DNA of 64,000 nt from Bugula neritina (GCA_964035545.1 OZ037769.1:4215929-4279928); one strand, 5' to 3'. Shown: positions 1 to 15,014, counted from the stretch's first letter. Notes: a model not told the origin generated them from the letters alone. Program-made: numbers and translations.

Positions 1-245
1 ATTTACAAATTTTATAAAATTTAATTTCCAATTACTACAATCTATAGCAATAGCTTTTTAGCAAAATAACATAACATTAAGATGCAAAATAAACGCATCA
101 TGGAATAAAAAACCTTACAGTTTTCTGCAGTATTTAGGTCAGAATATGTCAAGGCTGTTTTGAATGATTCTTTATTTGTTTTCAATTGAAGATTACACCG
201 ATTACATAACACAGTTAAAACATAATTATTATATTGCATGTATTT
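1..245. other. Flanking sequence before copy 1
   Basis: AT-rich sequence. I see no exon, RNA gene or recognisable element before the TATA element of copy 1. The short minus-strand open frame at 42-239 has no splice context or recognisable motif and is taken as chance. Confidence 0.5.
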
Positions 246-255
246 TGTATATAAG
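243..255 (+). promoter_or_regulatory. TATA element of copy 1
   Basis: TTTTGTATATAAG lies about 105 nt before the ATG of copy 1. Almost the same string, often preceded by GCAT, is found at a similar distance before every other copy, so it is inferred to be the core promoter. Confidence 0.7.
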
Positions 256-356
256 GCAATCTTTGGCTACTGTCCTATGCATTCTTTTACATAATTGATT
301 GCAGCTAGTGCGTTATATCTCAAAGTTTTACTTCTTTGTAACTTATAATTTGAAGA

Positions 357-2686
<2,330 letters not shown>

Positions 2687-2744
2687 AAGATTTTATTATT
2701 GAGCAACTTTTCTTTAATGTCTGCTACTCTAATATGCCAATAAA

Positions 2745-4019
2745 ATTTATTTGTTTCCCTTTGAATTTAGGCTTTTGTGTAATGACTAAGGAGGCTATGA
2801 AATTATTGAGGCTATACATATACACATATTATACAGTTTTTGAATAAAAGCTAATTGATGCAATTATAAAATATAATAATTGAAAAAAAGTAAATAACTG
2901 CATGCATGGTTCATGAATTTTTATTACTCAATATTGCATGTGTCAATTGCTTGTACTAAGAGAGCTTCAAGGTTGAAATGAAGTGTTTCTAGGCTATAAA
3001 AAAAGCTAATAGAAATTTAATATTGATTAATTAATAAGATCAACTATTAGGTACAGCAGCTTTATATCAACATATTTATTATTAGATTTGCAAGCCATTG
3101 GATAATTGCGGTATATAAATATGAATTTAGCAAACAAAGGTGTTGTGATAATTATGACATTATTAGTAGCAATGTTTAATATTAGAAGCTCTGTCAGTAC
3201 GTATATAGGCATTATATTATATTGCTTGCAAAACATTTTATATAAGCACCTTAAATTTTTCAATTGCATTATTAACACATGTCTAATAAAGCAAAACTTT
3301 GGCACCTGTTAAAATATTTCTAAATTCAAATATGTTGAATAGGACATAATTTCTCTACACTAACTCAAAGTTGTCTGTATAGTATTACCAATGCCTATAA
3401 ATTTATATATTTAGTATATATGAAGTACTGCAGGGGTTGTACCAGGTGTGTTTATAAGATCTTTAACATTAGCAAGCACGAAAATATATAATAGGTTATA
3501 CAGAGTTTTTTCATTGAAGTTATTTTTAGCTCTGTGAAATGGAGCACATGTGAATACCTATAGTACAGCACAGATGCAGAATAATAACACAGCTATAGAC
3601 AATGAGTTGCTACAAAATCCTCTATAGCTGTAGCGAACTACAACCTAATAACATTGTAATAATACTATTCAAATATTGAATGAATTTACAATAAACCAAA
3701 TTGATTCAGCATTTTTAAAAGCTAATGTTTGTGGTTCCCATGCTTTAAAGTTTTTGACTTCCAAAAATAAAGCTGACACAGCTGGCAAACTTGTTATCTC
3801 AAGTGTTATTTTAAAACAATAATTGTGCTCATAAAAAATAATATATAACCTAACCTTTTTAATAGCAGAATAATGGCTTCCTCTCTCAATTGGTTATTTT
3901 TCTGCCACGTAAGCATAATAGGAAATGGTCATTGATGATATGTTTTTAATTATGGATATAATATATTATTATTAGAAATGTATATGAATTTTATTTGCAC
4001 ATACATAGATCATATTAGC
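2745..4019. other. Interval between copy 1 and the orphan promoter
   Basis: AT-rich DNA without a gene I can support. An open frame at 3106-3312 (+) starts with a hydrophobic, signal-like stretch (GVVIIMTLLVAMF) and then three cysteines. Its exon context does not match the family and it overlaps an equally long frame on the other strand, so it is left uncalled. Confidence 0.4.
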
Positions 4020-4025
4020 TGTATT

Positions 4026-4125
4026 GCATGCTTGTATATAAAATGGAATGTTCTAGCAACATTTCTTCACATTTCCTTACATAAGCATTTCCGATGTATT
4101 TTAAAAATTCAACATTATAGCAATT
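4026..4125 (+). promoter_or_regulatory. Orphan family promoter and 5' leader relic
   Basis: TTGTATATAA at 4032-4041 is preceded by TATTGCATGC, as in copies 1 and 3. It is followed by leader-like text (ACATTTCTTCACATTTCC, then CATTTCCGATGTATTTTAA) resembling the leaders of copies 4 and 5. No ATGG exon followed by family exons is found downstream; a decayed LINE begins near 4205. It is inferred to be the surviving 5' end of a lost family copy. Confidence 0.5.
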
Positions 4126-4204
4126 CTATTAGAAATGTGTAGGTACAAGTTTACAGTTTAAAATTTATCATACAATAAACTTGTATCATTAATTTTGCTA
4201 ATAA

Positions 4205-5090
4205 TTTCTTTTCTTATCCCGATGTAGTCAGTCACAGTTTGATTTGGTCTACTCTTGAGAGTGTAGGTCTGGGCATCACTTTTAGTAAAGAATGTGTTTT
4301 TCAGTGCCAGGTCACATGTTCTCTAGCTAGCATAGTTCAAAACCCTTTCTTTTTCTGCATTGATTTTTAAACGTATCTTACCATCATTCTATTTTTTAAA
4401 ACCATATCTCTGTACTCCAACATGCTCATTGACATCTCCGGCAACAATCAGTTCCTCCGAAGTGGGCATACTTATAGCTGTTCAATTTGAGTCCAGACTC
4501 TGTCTTTTCCCTTCTTTTCACATCCTTGTTGTGGCGTGTAGGCTGACAAGATGCTATTGTTCTGTCAAGGCATTACTAGCTTCACACTCATTTCATCTGA
4601 CTTCCTCTCTACTTCTATAACCTTGTCTTACCATTCCTCTTTCAAGCAAATAGCAACTCCATTCTTTGGTCTTCCTTTTCTACTGTAGAATAGCTAGATG
4701 CCTTCACCTATATGCTTCTTGCTTTTCCACTAGATTTCTCACCCGTTTATTTTGTTTCCATTATGCCAATGCTTTGCCTCACCATTAGATCGGCAATCCT
4801 GTGACTCTCATCAGTCAGCGTTCCGATGTTTAAGTTTGCTATTTTGATCTCCTGTAGCCTCGCATACTTCTCACAGGGTCAGCTAAGCAATTTAACCTCT
4901 GCGCATTGCTGAACATGAGGGATGCCCTAGTATGAACTGATATCTGTTGGTTTTCAAGCATACTCATGGTTTGAGGCTGTGATGTTTTACCGGACGGATG
5001 CTCTTTCTGTCACCGAACCCTCTGTCTTTATCTGGGCTGCTCACCCCAATCATATAGTGCATCCCATGGTCAAATTGACCAAAGGAGGCA
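4205..5090 (-). mobile_element. Decayed RTE-type LINE, endonuclease region
   Basis: Read on the minus strand with frame changes, this encodes pieces of an apurinic-type endonuclease domain in the right order. IKIANLNIGTLTDESHR lies near 4790-4856, then GRPKNGVAICLKEEW-like text near 4645-4680, SAYTPQQGCEKK-like text near 4500-4560, a GDVNEHVG block near 4420-4445, and a block ending VTDYIGIRK near 4205-4225. These match the endonuclease of RTE elements, often annotated as craniofacial development protein 2-like. Many stops and shifts show it is dead. The reverse-transcriptase part is not seen next to it, so only a fragment is present. Its G+C content is visibly higher than its surroundings. 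Confidence 0.75.
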
Positions 5091-5099
5091 AAATTGATA

Positions 5100-5860
5100 T
5101 TATTCCCTGGTATGTTTTTTATTATCCCAAACTATGTTTACCATAGCACTGACCTGCCTTAATTATTTTCTAATGTCTGAAACATGAATTGTACGACATC
5201 GACTTCTATAAACTAGGAGTTTGATCGCATACTTGGTTTTTTTTTCATAAACTACAATAATATGTGCACGGCGGCCATTACCTGCAGAGTTGTTGACTTT
5301 AAACTTACGTAAACTTGTTAACTGATAGAGACAGAATAAAATAAGATATCTTCGTACGGAAGTAAATATTAAGATGCCCTCATTTTTCAACATTTTCCCA
5401 ACATTTTTCTAAAGTGACTGTTCAGGCTAAATGTTTAAGAAATACTAAATACTTATTTGATCTATGTCAGAGACATATTAATTGTAACTTCCCGTTATAA
5501 AATAATGTGTTAAGCTGTCATATATTATGACTGATGAGATTTATATTCTGCCGTTGACTTAATATTTTAGCTTCACTGACCTGCAGCTAACATTCCATTC
5601 CAATGTTTGTAATTTCACCAATGTCATCTCTTTCATTTACAAAACAAGATCCTCCAATCATCAATTAATTGCTACCTGAAGTGTTATTCTAAACCACTAA
5701 AAGCAGCTACACATAATCTCGCTTTTTTATCCCATAAAAAGTTTCTGCAACTTGAAATTAGGCACAAGGTAAATTTATTAAGGGTGATAGTGCTTTGACC
5801 TCATAACTTATTATTAATATGATGATACATCTCAATTTTATTAGTATGAGGTATATTGTA
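5100..5860. other. Interval between the LINE fragment and copy 2
   Basis: AT-rich sequence with no family exon, RNA gene or repeat I can name. The minus-strand open frame at 5163-5393 has no recognisable motif. Confidence 0.4.
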
Positions 5861-5862
5861 TG

Positions 5863-5874
5863 TTTTGTATATAA
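5863..5874 (+). promoter_or_regulatory. TATA element of copy 2
   Basis: TTTTGTATATAA lies 96 nt before the ATG of copy 2, which has since become a pseudogene. Confidence 0.7.
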
Positions 5875-6167
5875 ATGTACACTCAAACTATTGAAATCTT
5901 TACAATTCTTTACATATACACATTGTCTATGCAATTTATGAACTCAATACAATAAAATCTTTATCAGATATGGGTAAGTACATTATCATAAAAAGGATTT
6001 CGTCTTTTTTTCAAAAAATTAACCAGCAAATATGACATTTTTGTGCTTACAAGAATTGCATTTTAAAATACAAAACATGCATTATTGGTTTTACTATGAT
6101 GAAATCCTTTTACTTATTTAATCTGAAAATTTATAAATTGTTTCCTTTAAAATAAGTTTTCTTCATT

Positions 6168-6235
6168 GGGATTCGAAATTGAGGCCTCCGGCTTGCAAGC
6201 AGGCGCTAACATGGGCAAACTGGGTGAACTCACCA
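6168..6235 (-). repeat. tRNA-derived SINE relic
   Basis: On the minus strand GTTAGCGCCTGCTTGCAAGC, a conserved-looking A-box to anticodon-arm stretch, is followed by a B-box-like TTTCGAATCCC. The stems are not well paired, so this is a relic and not a working tRNA gene. It lies in intron 1 of copy 2. Confidence 0.5.
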
Positions 6236-7624
6236 TTGCATAATATACATGCACTGCTTAAGTAATTTTACTATACAAAACTAACTATCAATGTTGCTAT
6301 TAAATAAGTTGATTTAACTTCAAACTAAAGAACTCAACGTAACAAAAATATATAATGTATATTATGGTAATTTGTAGTGTCTGTAAAAGTTACGGTAGCA
6401 TTATTATGCGCTGTTTTTCTATTCACTGCATGGTAAGTTTTATTACATAATAATAATATATTGTGGTTAAAAAATGACTTGTGCAAAAGTTTTATATAAA
6501 ATTTCTGGCAGCCTCAAAATTTTATAGTATATTATTGTGAAATGATGCTTTATCTCTTTTCGAAAGTTGTATATGAGCAACTTTTATTTACCGTTTAGCA
6601 TGATATAATTACACTTATTTTTACACATTTTATTATAGGTACTATTGAAGTAGAGAGCAAAAGTTTTAGCAATAATCTTAGTAACTATCCCAAATATAAT
6701 TATATGCCTGTAATTATTCTATATTTGTAAAGTTAAAAAAGTAGAAAGTTTTTAATACAAGAGAAGTAAAAAAATAATCAAATATATAAAGTTATACATA
6801 CCAATCTTTGCAGTTTGTGAAAGAAAACTCTATGAGGTATTTTGCGCATTCAAAATGAAAATTTTGACCAAGAAGCCGGCTGATTGTTTGAGGTTCGTAT
6901 ACAAGTACAACAAATTTCACCCTTTGAAATATGACCTAACTCTAATACGTAATAGCGCATCATTATTCATATAGTATATATTTAGAGGAAGAGTAATGCT
7001 GCAAGTAGCCAGTAAGAACTGTGTTACTAAAGACCCTGTGAAGCTGCTATTTCAAGAACTTCAGGTTGCTCGACTTTTCACAACCAACTGCAAAACCATT
7101 GATTATCCAGAACATAATAAGGCTTAGTTCATATCAATTTATTGAGAAAAGTTGGCAAAAAAAAAAATTTTTTTGCAAATTGAAACATGGAGTTTGTATG
7201 CTTATTTACTGTATTTTTAGCATGCGAAAAAGTTCCATACTGTCTGAATCTGCTGTTTAATAAAAGCGGGAAGACAATTCTTTGGTAAGATAACTTATTA
7301 TATTACAGTTTCAGAGTTACACTGTATTTTTCAATAATTTATCAGCAATTTATAGTATTACTAATTATCGCATGACAACACAAGGCTCAAATCCTTGGTT
7401 TAGTGTCTTTCTTTGCTTCAACTTTAGAAAAATAAATTTTCTCAGCATCGATCCAATCTAAACGATTAAAGATTTTGCATGAGTTTTTAATTTTTGTTTA
7501 GGTTTTACTGCTTTTTTAAATTTTATTTATATGTAAACTAAATGTATAGTTCCAGTTGCTATTCAAAAAACTTTCAATAATCATTTGAAATAAGAACTTA
7601 TACTTTAATTAAAAATTTATATAT

Positions 7625-7628
7625 ATTT

Positions 7629-7721
<93 letters not shown>
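7625..7721. repeat. TA microsatellite in intron 6 of copy 2
   Basis: A near-pure TA run of about 90 nt, flanked by the inverted AATTTAAATT-like edges TTTAAATTATATA and TATAATTTAAAT. Confidence 0.9.
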
Positions 7722-7726
<5 letters not shown>

Positions 7727-7932
7727 AAATTGTATTCTAATTGTTTTTACAGTCACAGAAAAAATTAGTCGACAGCTGCTTCAAGAATGTTATAAAAAGA
7801 TGCTTATTTGCCAAAAAGTATCAAGAATTGGTCATTAAACAAGCTTTGCTGAAAGTCTGTAAATCTAACAAGTCTTATACCCATAAGAAACCTGTCCTAA
7901 TTTTTTGTCCAAGTTACTCAACTAATAAATAA

Positions 7933-10180
7933 TAATTTTCGTTTAATAACTAATTGCATTATTCAGCTTATAAAATTAATGCTTGTGAGACTCAAATTGA
8001 CTAAATACCAACTTGAAAATCGTATTAAAGTATTTTTTATAATTTGAAGATGGTAAATTGAACAGAATTAAAATGCTCTTTTTTTCTATAAACTGAACTA
8101 AAATCAGTTTTCTTTGTCCTTAAGTCAATAATATTAGCTGTTGATACAATAAAAGTGACATATATACCAGCAGCTTCTTGCTTAGTTTCCATCACAGACT
8201 TTTCTTATATAAACTAAAACCATTTCAAATCAATTGGTAGAACATCTTATTGCACCTGAAGATGTCTTTGAGTTGATGTTAGGTAACGAATCAACGTATT
8301 GCCACAAAAATCAAGTCTAAACTGTCATTGACTGCAATGATATACTATATATACTATATTTTATATTTTATATAAATTATGTTTAAAAAGTATTCAAAAG
8401 ACAGCAAGTGTTTGTCAAAGTGCAAAATCAATTCCAATAAGTCTTCCGTATATATAAAGCTTTTTTCCCTATTAGAAAAATCCTAAAAAAAACTTATAAC
8501 AGGTGGTTTGCATATTTACAAAAATATGTCCCATAATATAGCACATTATATGAATCAAAATCAAAATTTTATGCTATATATATACTTGTATGCATAAACA
8601 AAATGCAAGTAAGCACGAATGCAAATATATATAATGCAGGTGTGTCAGAAAAGTTTTTTTAGTTTTTTTTATTGAAAATTCATATACTATAAGCAATTGC
8701 AATCATTTAAATCTAGACAAACACTGCTGACAAAATATCATTATCTATAAGACATGTGTTGAACCCAACCTTTTAGTATGCATAAAATTTATAATTTTAT
8801 TCTAATTATTCTACATTAAACTATTGCAGAAACAATTTAAACTTATGCGGGTCAATACTTTTTCAAGTCATAAAAATTATAGTTTATTATAGCTGTTATC
8901 TTTGTTAGAACCCCGTATAGAAAGAACTTTAAAACCAGTTATTTCATGTTATTTGTATGTGGCGCAGAAGTAATTATGACTGAATGCTCTTCCTAACATC
9001 AACAATAGTCTTTACTGGGTTTCAAATCCATGACTTTGTGCTTACTATAGGCCAAATACTCTAACCCCTATATGCGACATATATGACAAAATTGTTATTA
9101 AATAATAAGTTTAAACTTTAATGCATTCATTTTATTGACATGAATTAACAGGTTTTATATACAAATGAAAACTTTATAGTTTAATAGCTTAGATGTGCAT
9201 GGGCAACTTCTAAAGCAGTTCAATTATTCAACAAATTATAAAATATAAGTTTATATTATTAAATTAATTAGTTTGGGACACACAAAAACCGATCAATATA
9301 AAAATTATCTTATTTTGATAGATTTAAGAATTATCAAAACCAAGTGAATATGTAAATGCCAAGGTTGCACAACTTCCAATTGTGGTTTAAGTATCTGATA
9401 CATTAGTAAACGTTCAATTATAAGTTGAATTGCAAATTTTATAAGCACTATATGTTTTATTCAGTTCAATTAATTTATACTAATTTACTGTAAGCTTACA
9501 AAAAAACTTTTTGAGAACATGTACAATATTAAATAATACTTTATGCATGTATATATGCATGCCATGCACTAAGTCGATATTTATTTGCAAAAGTATTTTA
9601 GCAATAAATTTTTACAATTTCATTTGCCTCTTATTTATGGTTATTTTAAATATATATAAAACCGAAAGCTTATGCTTTTGCTAAGTAAGTATTATATGCT
9701 CTAATTTACTTAAATATAAAATAATAAATAAATAAACAGGCTGTGTTGACTTTTTCTTTGCTTGTTGCTGTTTCAAAGGCACTAAAAATGTTCTTTGTGC
9801 ACCCAATTTATTTCACTTGCATGCCTATAATTATAAAGCCTTGGTTACTTTTTACGCATAATTGTGCAGTTTTTTATTTGACTTTTTTCAATTATATAAT
9901 ACAAGCATAATTATGATGCAAACAATATTTTTTATCAAAACTACTTGTTTGCAGATTTTGGTTGCTTTTGAAACATTTTACAATGCTTAATTAAAAAAAC
10001 TGCATAATATTATTTTTAAAATTTGACAAAAACATACAGTTATGTAAATTGCTCATTACAACAGATATGCAATAGCAATATATTATAGTCAATAAAGTGT
10101 AGTATGACCAGATAGTTTGTTTATAATATCAACAATACAAATGTAGAGCCATATAAAAGTTTATTTAGGTTTAGTTTTAT
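7933..10180. other. Interval between copies 2 and 3
   Basis: AT-rich sequence downstream of both convergent copies (2 on plus, 3 on minus). One tRNA-like relic sits near 9014-9080 (listed apart). TTTATT near 10174 gives AATAAA on the minus strand, a possible polyadenylation signal for copy 3. I see no other gene. Confidence 0.45.
9014..9080 (-). repeat. tRNA-derived SINE relic
   Basis: On the minus strand GGGGTTAGAGTATTTGGCC is followed by a degenerate B box (ATGGATTTGAAACCCAG). It resembles the relics near 6168 and 14935 but is more decayed. Confidence 0.4.
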
Positions 10181-10380
10181 TTTAAGGTTTTTCTACACAC
10201 AGTTTAGAATTTGCAAATAAAATTTAAGTAAAAATTGAAGTACATTATTAGAAAATATGTTTTAATAACGAGTTTGTTTACGTTTTAATTACCGAACATG
10301 TGTTTTTCATGTGTTCCAAAAATGAAGATGCATATCAAGTGTTTTGTAACTAAAGGTCACTAATAAAAACATCAGATTTT

Positions 10381-10578
10381 TTAATGTTTATAACATTTAG
10401 GTGCAACTGGCTTCTTCATAGTAAAAGACTTATGATTAGATTTACAAGCTATTGGGTAAGCTCGTGTGATAAGCATTTTCCGATACTTTGCTGCCACAGA
10501 ACATTCATCTTCGGCATTTGCGTAACATTTGTCAGCTGCTCTCTTCTTATCACTAAAATTAGAGTTGGAGCATATAGC

Positions 10579-10630
<52 letters not shown>

Positions 10631-11964
10631 CATAATATAAAAGTGCATAAAATAGGTGGCTTTTCAATTTTGTATGCGCATGCGTTTCAAATATATTGTA
10701 TTGCTAAAAGTAATTGAAAAAGTACTATGCAATTGTGTATATGGGACATATAGGCCTATAGAAATGTCTTACCACAGAAGTTTCTTTCCCCCTTTGTCAA
10801 AAGCAATGCTTAGACAATCTGCAAGCTCTCTACAATCTAAATAGTAAAAAGAAATTAGAATTAGAACAATTTCTCAATTGAATAATATACTCAATAGCAT
10901 AACTTTAGCACAAAAAAAATACAATTTCTTCTCACCGTATGATGGATAATCAATGCCTTTGCAGTTGGCCTCAAACAACTTGATGTATTTAACTCCTATA
11001 AACGCTAGTTTGATAGTATCATCTGAAACGCAGCCTGCTAAAGATTCCGTTACAAGGCTCCTGGCACTGCATGAAATAAAACAAAGACCATGACGTCTTA
11101 GATAATCATGCTAACAATATAAATGGCGGATTGAAATTAGCTATATTTTTGTAAAATAACAAATTACTAAATACTTGCAAACCTCAAACAGTTGGCACGC
11201 TTCTTTGTTTTAACCAGCTTTTCAAATTGGCAATATATCTTGTCAAGAGTCTTCTCACAAACTACAAAAAAATTTTCAAATACTTAATTATCTGAGTTAA
11301 TTTTTGTTTATTCAGTAACTTCTTGGCTATAAACAAACCGTATCCATAGAATTTGTAAGACCTACCATTCTTGGAACTTTTGCTCTCTACTTCAACAGTA
11401 CCTAAAGAATACAGACAGCAGGATAATTCTATAAGCAGTAATATATAAAGTTTTTTAATACTTGTGCATATAGTAGTAAGACATTGCTTTTATATGTTAT
11501 GTTCTTATGAGAAAATATGGCTCACAAAATATGTTTTTTACCTTCCTACCGCAATCATAAGAAAAGAAGTTTTGAAACTTACCAATAAATAGAGCAACAG
11601 CACACAAAGCAATGATAACTTTCACAGACACTAAAAATAGATTAACATATAATAATAGAGTTACACATATTTTGATATCATTTTATTTATGTTGTTCAAA
11701 TAAATAAAAAAACATGTCTAAACTAGTATACAGCTCAAATTGCATGAGCAAATTTATGTATATAAATTTAAAAATGTTTTACCAGTTTAAACTATAGTAA
11801 TTAAAGTATTTTATACAAAGAAATGAACAGTTTGTATTTTATACATAAGACATATTTTTTCTGAAGTAATTTTGTATATGTTTTGTGTTTATATTTTAAC
11901 ATATTCATTTCCCACAAATAGACACAAACAAATTTGTTCACATTATTAACATATGTTTACCCAT
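10381..11964 (-). CDS. Copy 3: 12-cysteine secreted protein, inverted copy
   Basis: Seven exons on the minus strand: 11961-11964 (ATGG), 11583-11630, 11366-11401, 11183-11261, 10936-11066, 10773-10836 and 10381-10552. They give 534 nt, or 177 residues plus stop, with every junction GT-AG and the family phases. The signal peptide is about residues 1-18 (MVSVKVIIALCAVALFIG), followed by a short polar segment and then a domain with 12 cysteines, starting C-x8-C-x13-C. The protein is lysine-rich and ends in a KKPVAPKC-type tail. It is the only copy on this strand and is clearly diverged from copies 5-8 (about half the residues differ by eye), but no lesion is visible. The role is unknown; secretion is inferred from the signal peptide. 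Confidence 0.8.
10579..10628. repeat. TA microsatellite in intron 6 of copy 3
   Basis: About 50 nt of pure TA repeat. It makes open frames of alternating Ile-Tyr on both strands that are not genes. Confidence 0.95.
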
Positions 11965-12056
11965 TTCTGATATATCTTTATTACTCTGTTAGTTTCTTGA
12001 AGGATATACAAAAGATGTGTATCTAAAGTGTAAATATATTCAGGGAAACCATCTCT

Positions 12057-12068
12057 TTATATACAAAA
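12057..12068 (-). promoter_or_regulatory. TATA element of copy 3
   Basis: TTTTGTATATAA on the minus strand, about 93 nt before the ATG, preceded by AAATGCATG as in other copies. Confidence 0.7.
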
Positions 12069-12284
12069 CATGCATTTATGTCATGCTAATAAAATTGGTA
12101 TAATCCCCTATTGCGTATGTTTTTAATATTAATTTTTCATGACTTCCGTAGTATGATAAATCCAAAAAAACATCTAAAATAGGCAATGCTATTGTGCGTT
12201 AATGAACATAAACATCAGTGAAGAAAGGAAATGCTATAAGTTATAATATATTATTTTTATAGTAAAAAAAATGATTTTCCAACA

Positions 12285-12360
12285 GCTGTGCAGTGTTGAG
12301 TCTACCCAGTGACCCCTTATAGCCAGAGGTCTCAGATTCGAATCCTGGTAGAGGCAAAAG
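12285..12360 (+). repeat. tRNA-derived SINE relic
   Basis: AGCCAGAGGTCTCAGATTCG followed by AATCCTGG gives an anticodon-arm-like stretch and a good B box (GATTCGAATCC). Upstream arms are poorly paired and no 3' acceptor stem closes, so a working tRNA is not supported. Confidence 0.5.
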
Positions 12361-12369
12361 TTTTATAAT

Positions 12370-14560
12370 CTCTATTACTATGGAAAACTGGAATAATATT
12401 TGAAAACAGACACTTTTCACAAATAAAGAATTCAAAGACAACATTTTATTATAATATTGCTGTAATCAACGCAATTGAGATTTGAATTTATTGAAAGTGT
12501 GGTGTCAGTCAAGATTATATTTATGTCAATAGAACCAGTTAAAGTTTACCAAAAACACCTCAACCAAAAACATTTTCTCACGCAATTTTTTTTTTGATTT
12601 GATCGCAAAAAATAAAGACTGTTTTAATCCAAAGTAGATCTATTTGCAAAAATATAAAAGCAACAACTTGGATGATGATTATATTTTCCTTTGTTTGTTT
12701 ATTGATTAAGTATAATATGTTTTTTAACAATTGTGGTTATTAGATCTTTAACAAAAATAAGCCTGCCTATATAATTTACAGATGAATAGTGACATTCTTT
12801 TGTTGGCTTAATATAGCTTTTCTACTGCGGCCTTTTCAACATAAGAATTGTAACTAAGACCATTATTTAAATCTAGAAATCTGTATTGTAAGTTATTTTA
12901 TTTGTCTAAGAGATCAATTTGACCAATCAAAACTTCAGAATCAACAGTTTGAGGTTGGGCGTGATTAATATTAAGATGGAGCTACTATATAATGGTGAGT
13001 TTATATTCTAATCAAATATTATGAACTTTTAGATATGAGCAAGCAAATCTTATACTGCAGTTGTTAACTGTAGTGTCCTTGATAATAAATAGCAAAATGT
13101 CATAAATTTGGTTTTATTAGCTTGCTTTGTTCATAGCTGTTTAAATATATATATATATATATTAGCAATTTAGCATTTACTGACACTGCCACACTGCGTT
13201 TGTGTTGTCATATATTTCAGCAGCGATGAATCACCAATTTTTATTGTAATTTTCAGCATTTTTTTGTCACTGTTTTTTTTATCTTGATGACCATTTTAAT
13301 AAGTATCATTATAGGTGCATTTCGCGTTTTATTCTGTACTGACTGCACTCAAAACCATGACTAAAAGATGAGTGCACTATAGTTATACGATAAAAACAGA
13401 TAATATACACGCTTAGCCAGGACATTATCGTAAGAACCCTCAAGCGTCAAGGTTTTATTTACATTTACTCTCACATAATATTAGCTATTTTCACCAAACG
13501 CATAGTATAAAATATTTTTTTCCTTACACTACTAACGCTCTCCTAGAAAGGGTAAAAGAGGTATGTTTTTATATATTATAACTTTGCTAATCTATACTAT
13601 TACGTTGACTATTTTTATAATTATAAAACAAGCAATTTACCAAATTATTTTATGTACTTTCTGTGATGAATTTCCTTTTATTCTATCATATTTTAATCAT
13701 TTTCTCTTGTACAAAGTTGTAGTTTCACGATGTAAACAATGTGAATAAATAAACCACACTAAAACATACACCCATATGAAACTTTCATATCAACCTAGGA
13801 GGCAGTTACATTAACTGCTATGCTATCTGCTTTTGGAGTTAGGTTGTTGTCAATAGAGTGTAGATAATATCTCTGTAAGCAGGTGTGCATTACAGCAGAA
13901 ATTTTCAAAGTACTGAAATTTGTTCAAGCAGCAAAACAATTTGGAAAAATCATAATTGGAGTTATGTTTTTATATTCTGAAATGTCCTAATGCTATATAC
14001 AGTATACTAACACATATTTGATAGTTTTAGAAGTCAAAAATAAAGGCGTTGTACAGTAATAACTATGTGGAAATAAAAGCGGTACATTAAATTCAAATCA
14101 GAAGGGCATTGTTGTAGTATAAAATAATGCAAGACTGATGGATAAGTTAGGTAATTATTGCAATAGGAATTTAACGACATATATTTTGGTTTTCTTTTTC
14201 TTATATAGTTGATAACACTACATATTATAGCTACATTTATTATATATGATTATGCCTGTTTGGTTTTATGATCACTTGTGTACTGTTATACAATTACATA
14301 TTTGTCATATTCAAAAAATGCCATGATGGGCATTCAAAAATGACTATGAGGAAATAGAACATCAATTTTGAACCACAAGAATTTTGTTGTGGTATAACAG
14401 GATGTGAAAATATATCATTGCTGCAATAATTGCACTTGGGATATAATCAGTTTGTCTTTGTTTTCTCTATATGTGATGTTAAACTATTTTTGATGAAAAG
14501 AACATGACACCGCATAGCTACATGCGATATGCTGTAGTATGTTATACTATAAAAAAGTTT
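12370..14560. other. Interval between copy 3 and the segmental duplication
   Basis: AT-rich DNA with a short TA run near 13146-13162. The open frame at 13563-13748 is hydrophobic and low in complexity. Nothing here can be called a gene. Confidence 0.4.
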
Positions 14561-14934
14561 AAAGAAAACTGAGTTTAATAAACTTATTAGGCCTAAACAA
14601 CAATTGCAGGAGAAAAATTAAAAGTATCTACATTAACATATTCGTTAAACCAGTGCAAGCCGTTTTAATGTCAAAACAAATCTCAAGAAGACTGAATGAT
14701 TTTATTTGCCAGTAAAACTTTGAAGTAAAATGTTTCAGTTATGAACACAATATATAAGCATCGATTGAGAACTTTTCTAACTATATAACCCAAGAATAAA
14801 GGTAGCTTTTAATTCTGAGTTAGAGCACTATAGATAATAAAATTTTCTAGTAAACCTAAAAGGCATTGTTTTGATGTATATAAAATATTAAGAGCTAGAA
14901 TTTAGACAAACTCTCATAATATAAAGTGATTTTT

Positions 14935-14998
14935 GAACCCATGACCTCTGGCATGCGAGAAGCCACAAACCATTACATTAAAGAAACCACTGGGCAAT
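14935..14998 (-). repeat. tRNA-derived SINE relic inside duplication copy A
   Basis: On the minus strand CCAGAGGTCATGGGTTCAAA resembles an anticodon arm plus B box. The same relic sits at 41787-41850 in copy B, so it predates the duplication. Confidence 0.45.
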
Positions 14999-15014
14999 TA
15001 TCTCGTTATTACTA

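Larger units (their letters stand above)
5970..7932 (+). pseudogene. Copy 2: pseudogene with three lesions
   Basis: All seven family exons are recognisable: 5970-5973 (ATGG), 6378-6432, 6639-6680, 6814-6892, 6986-7116, 7221-7284 and 7753-7932. All 12 mature cysteine codons survive. Three changes break it. Exon 2 is four nt too long before its donor (CATG after ACTG), which shifts the frame into a stop in exon 3. The exon 5 donor is ATAAGG at 7117 instead of GTAAGN. Exon 7 is one nt short just after its acceptor, putting its body out of frame with exon 6. The promoter and the other splice sites look intact, so the loss may be fairly recent. The intact frame at 7741-7932 is just exon 7 read alone. 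Confidence 0.8.

Noticed and set aside
3106-3312. Signal-peptide-like small secreted protein
   Set aside because: The hydrophobic start is suggestive, but an equal frame lies on the opposite strand, and there is no family promoter or ATGG-GT junction.
12285-12360. Functional tRNA gene
   Set aside because: The B box is good, but the acceptor and D arms do not pair and similar decayed copies recur, so it is a SINE relic.
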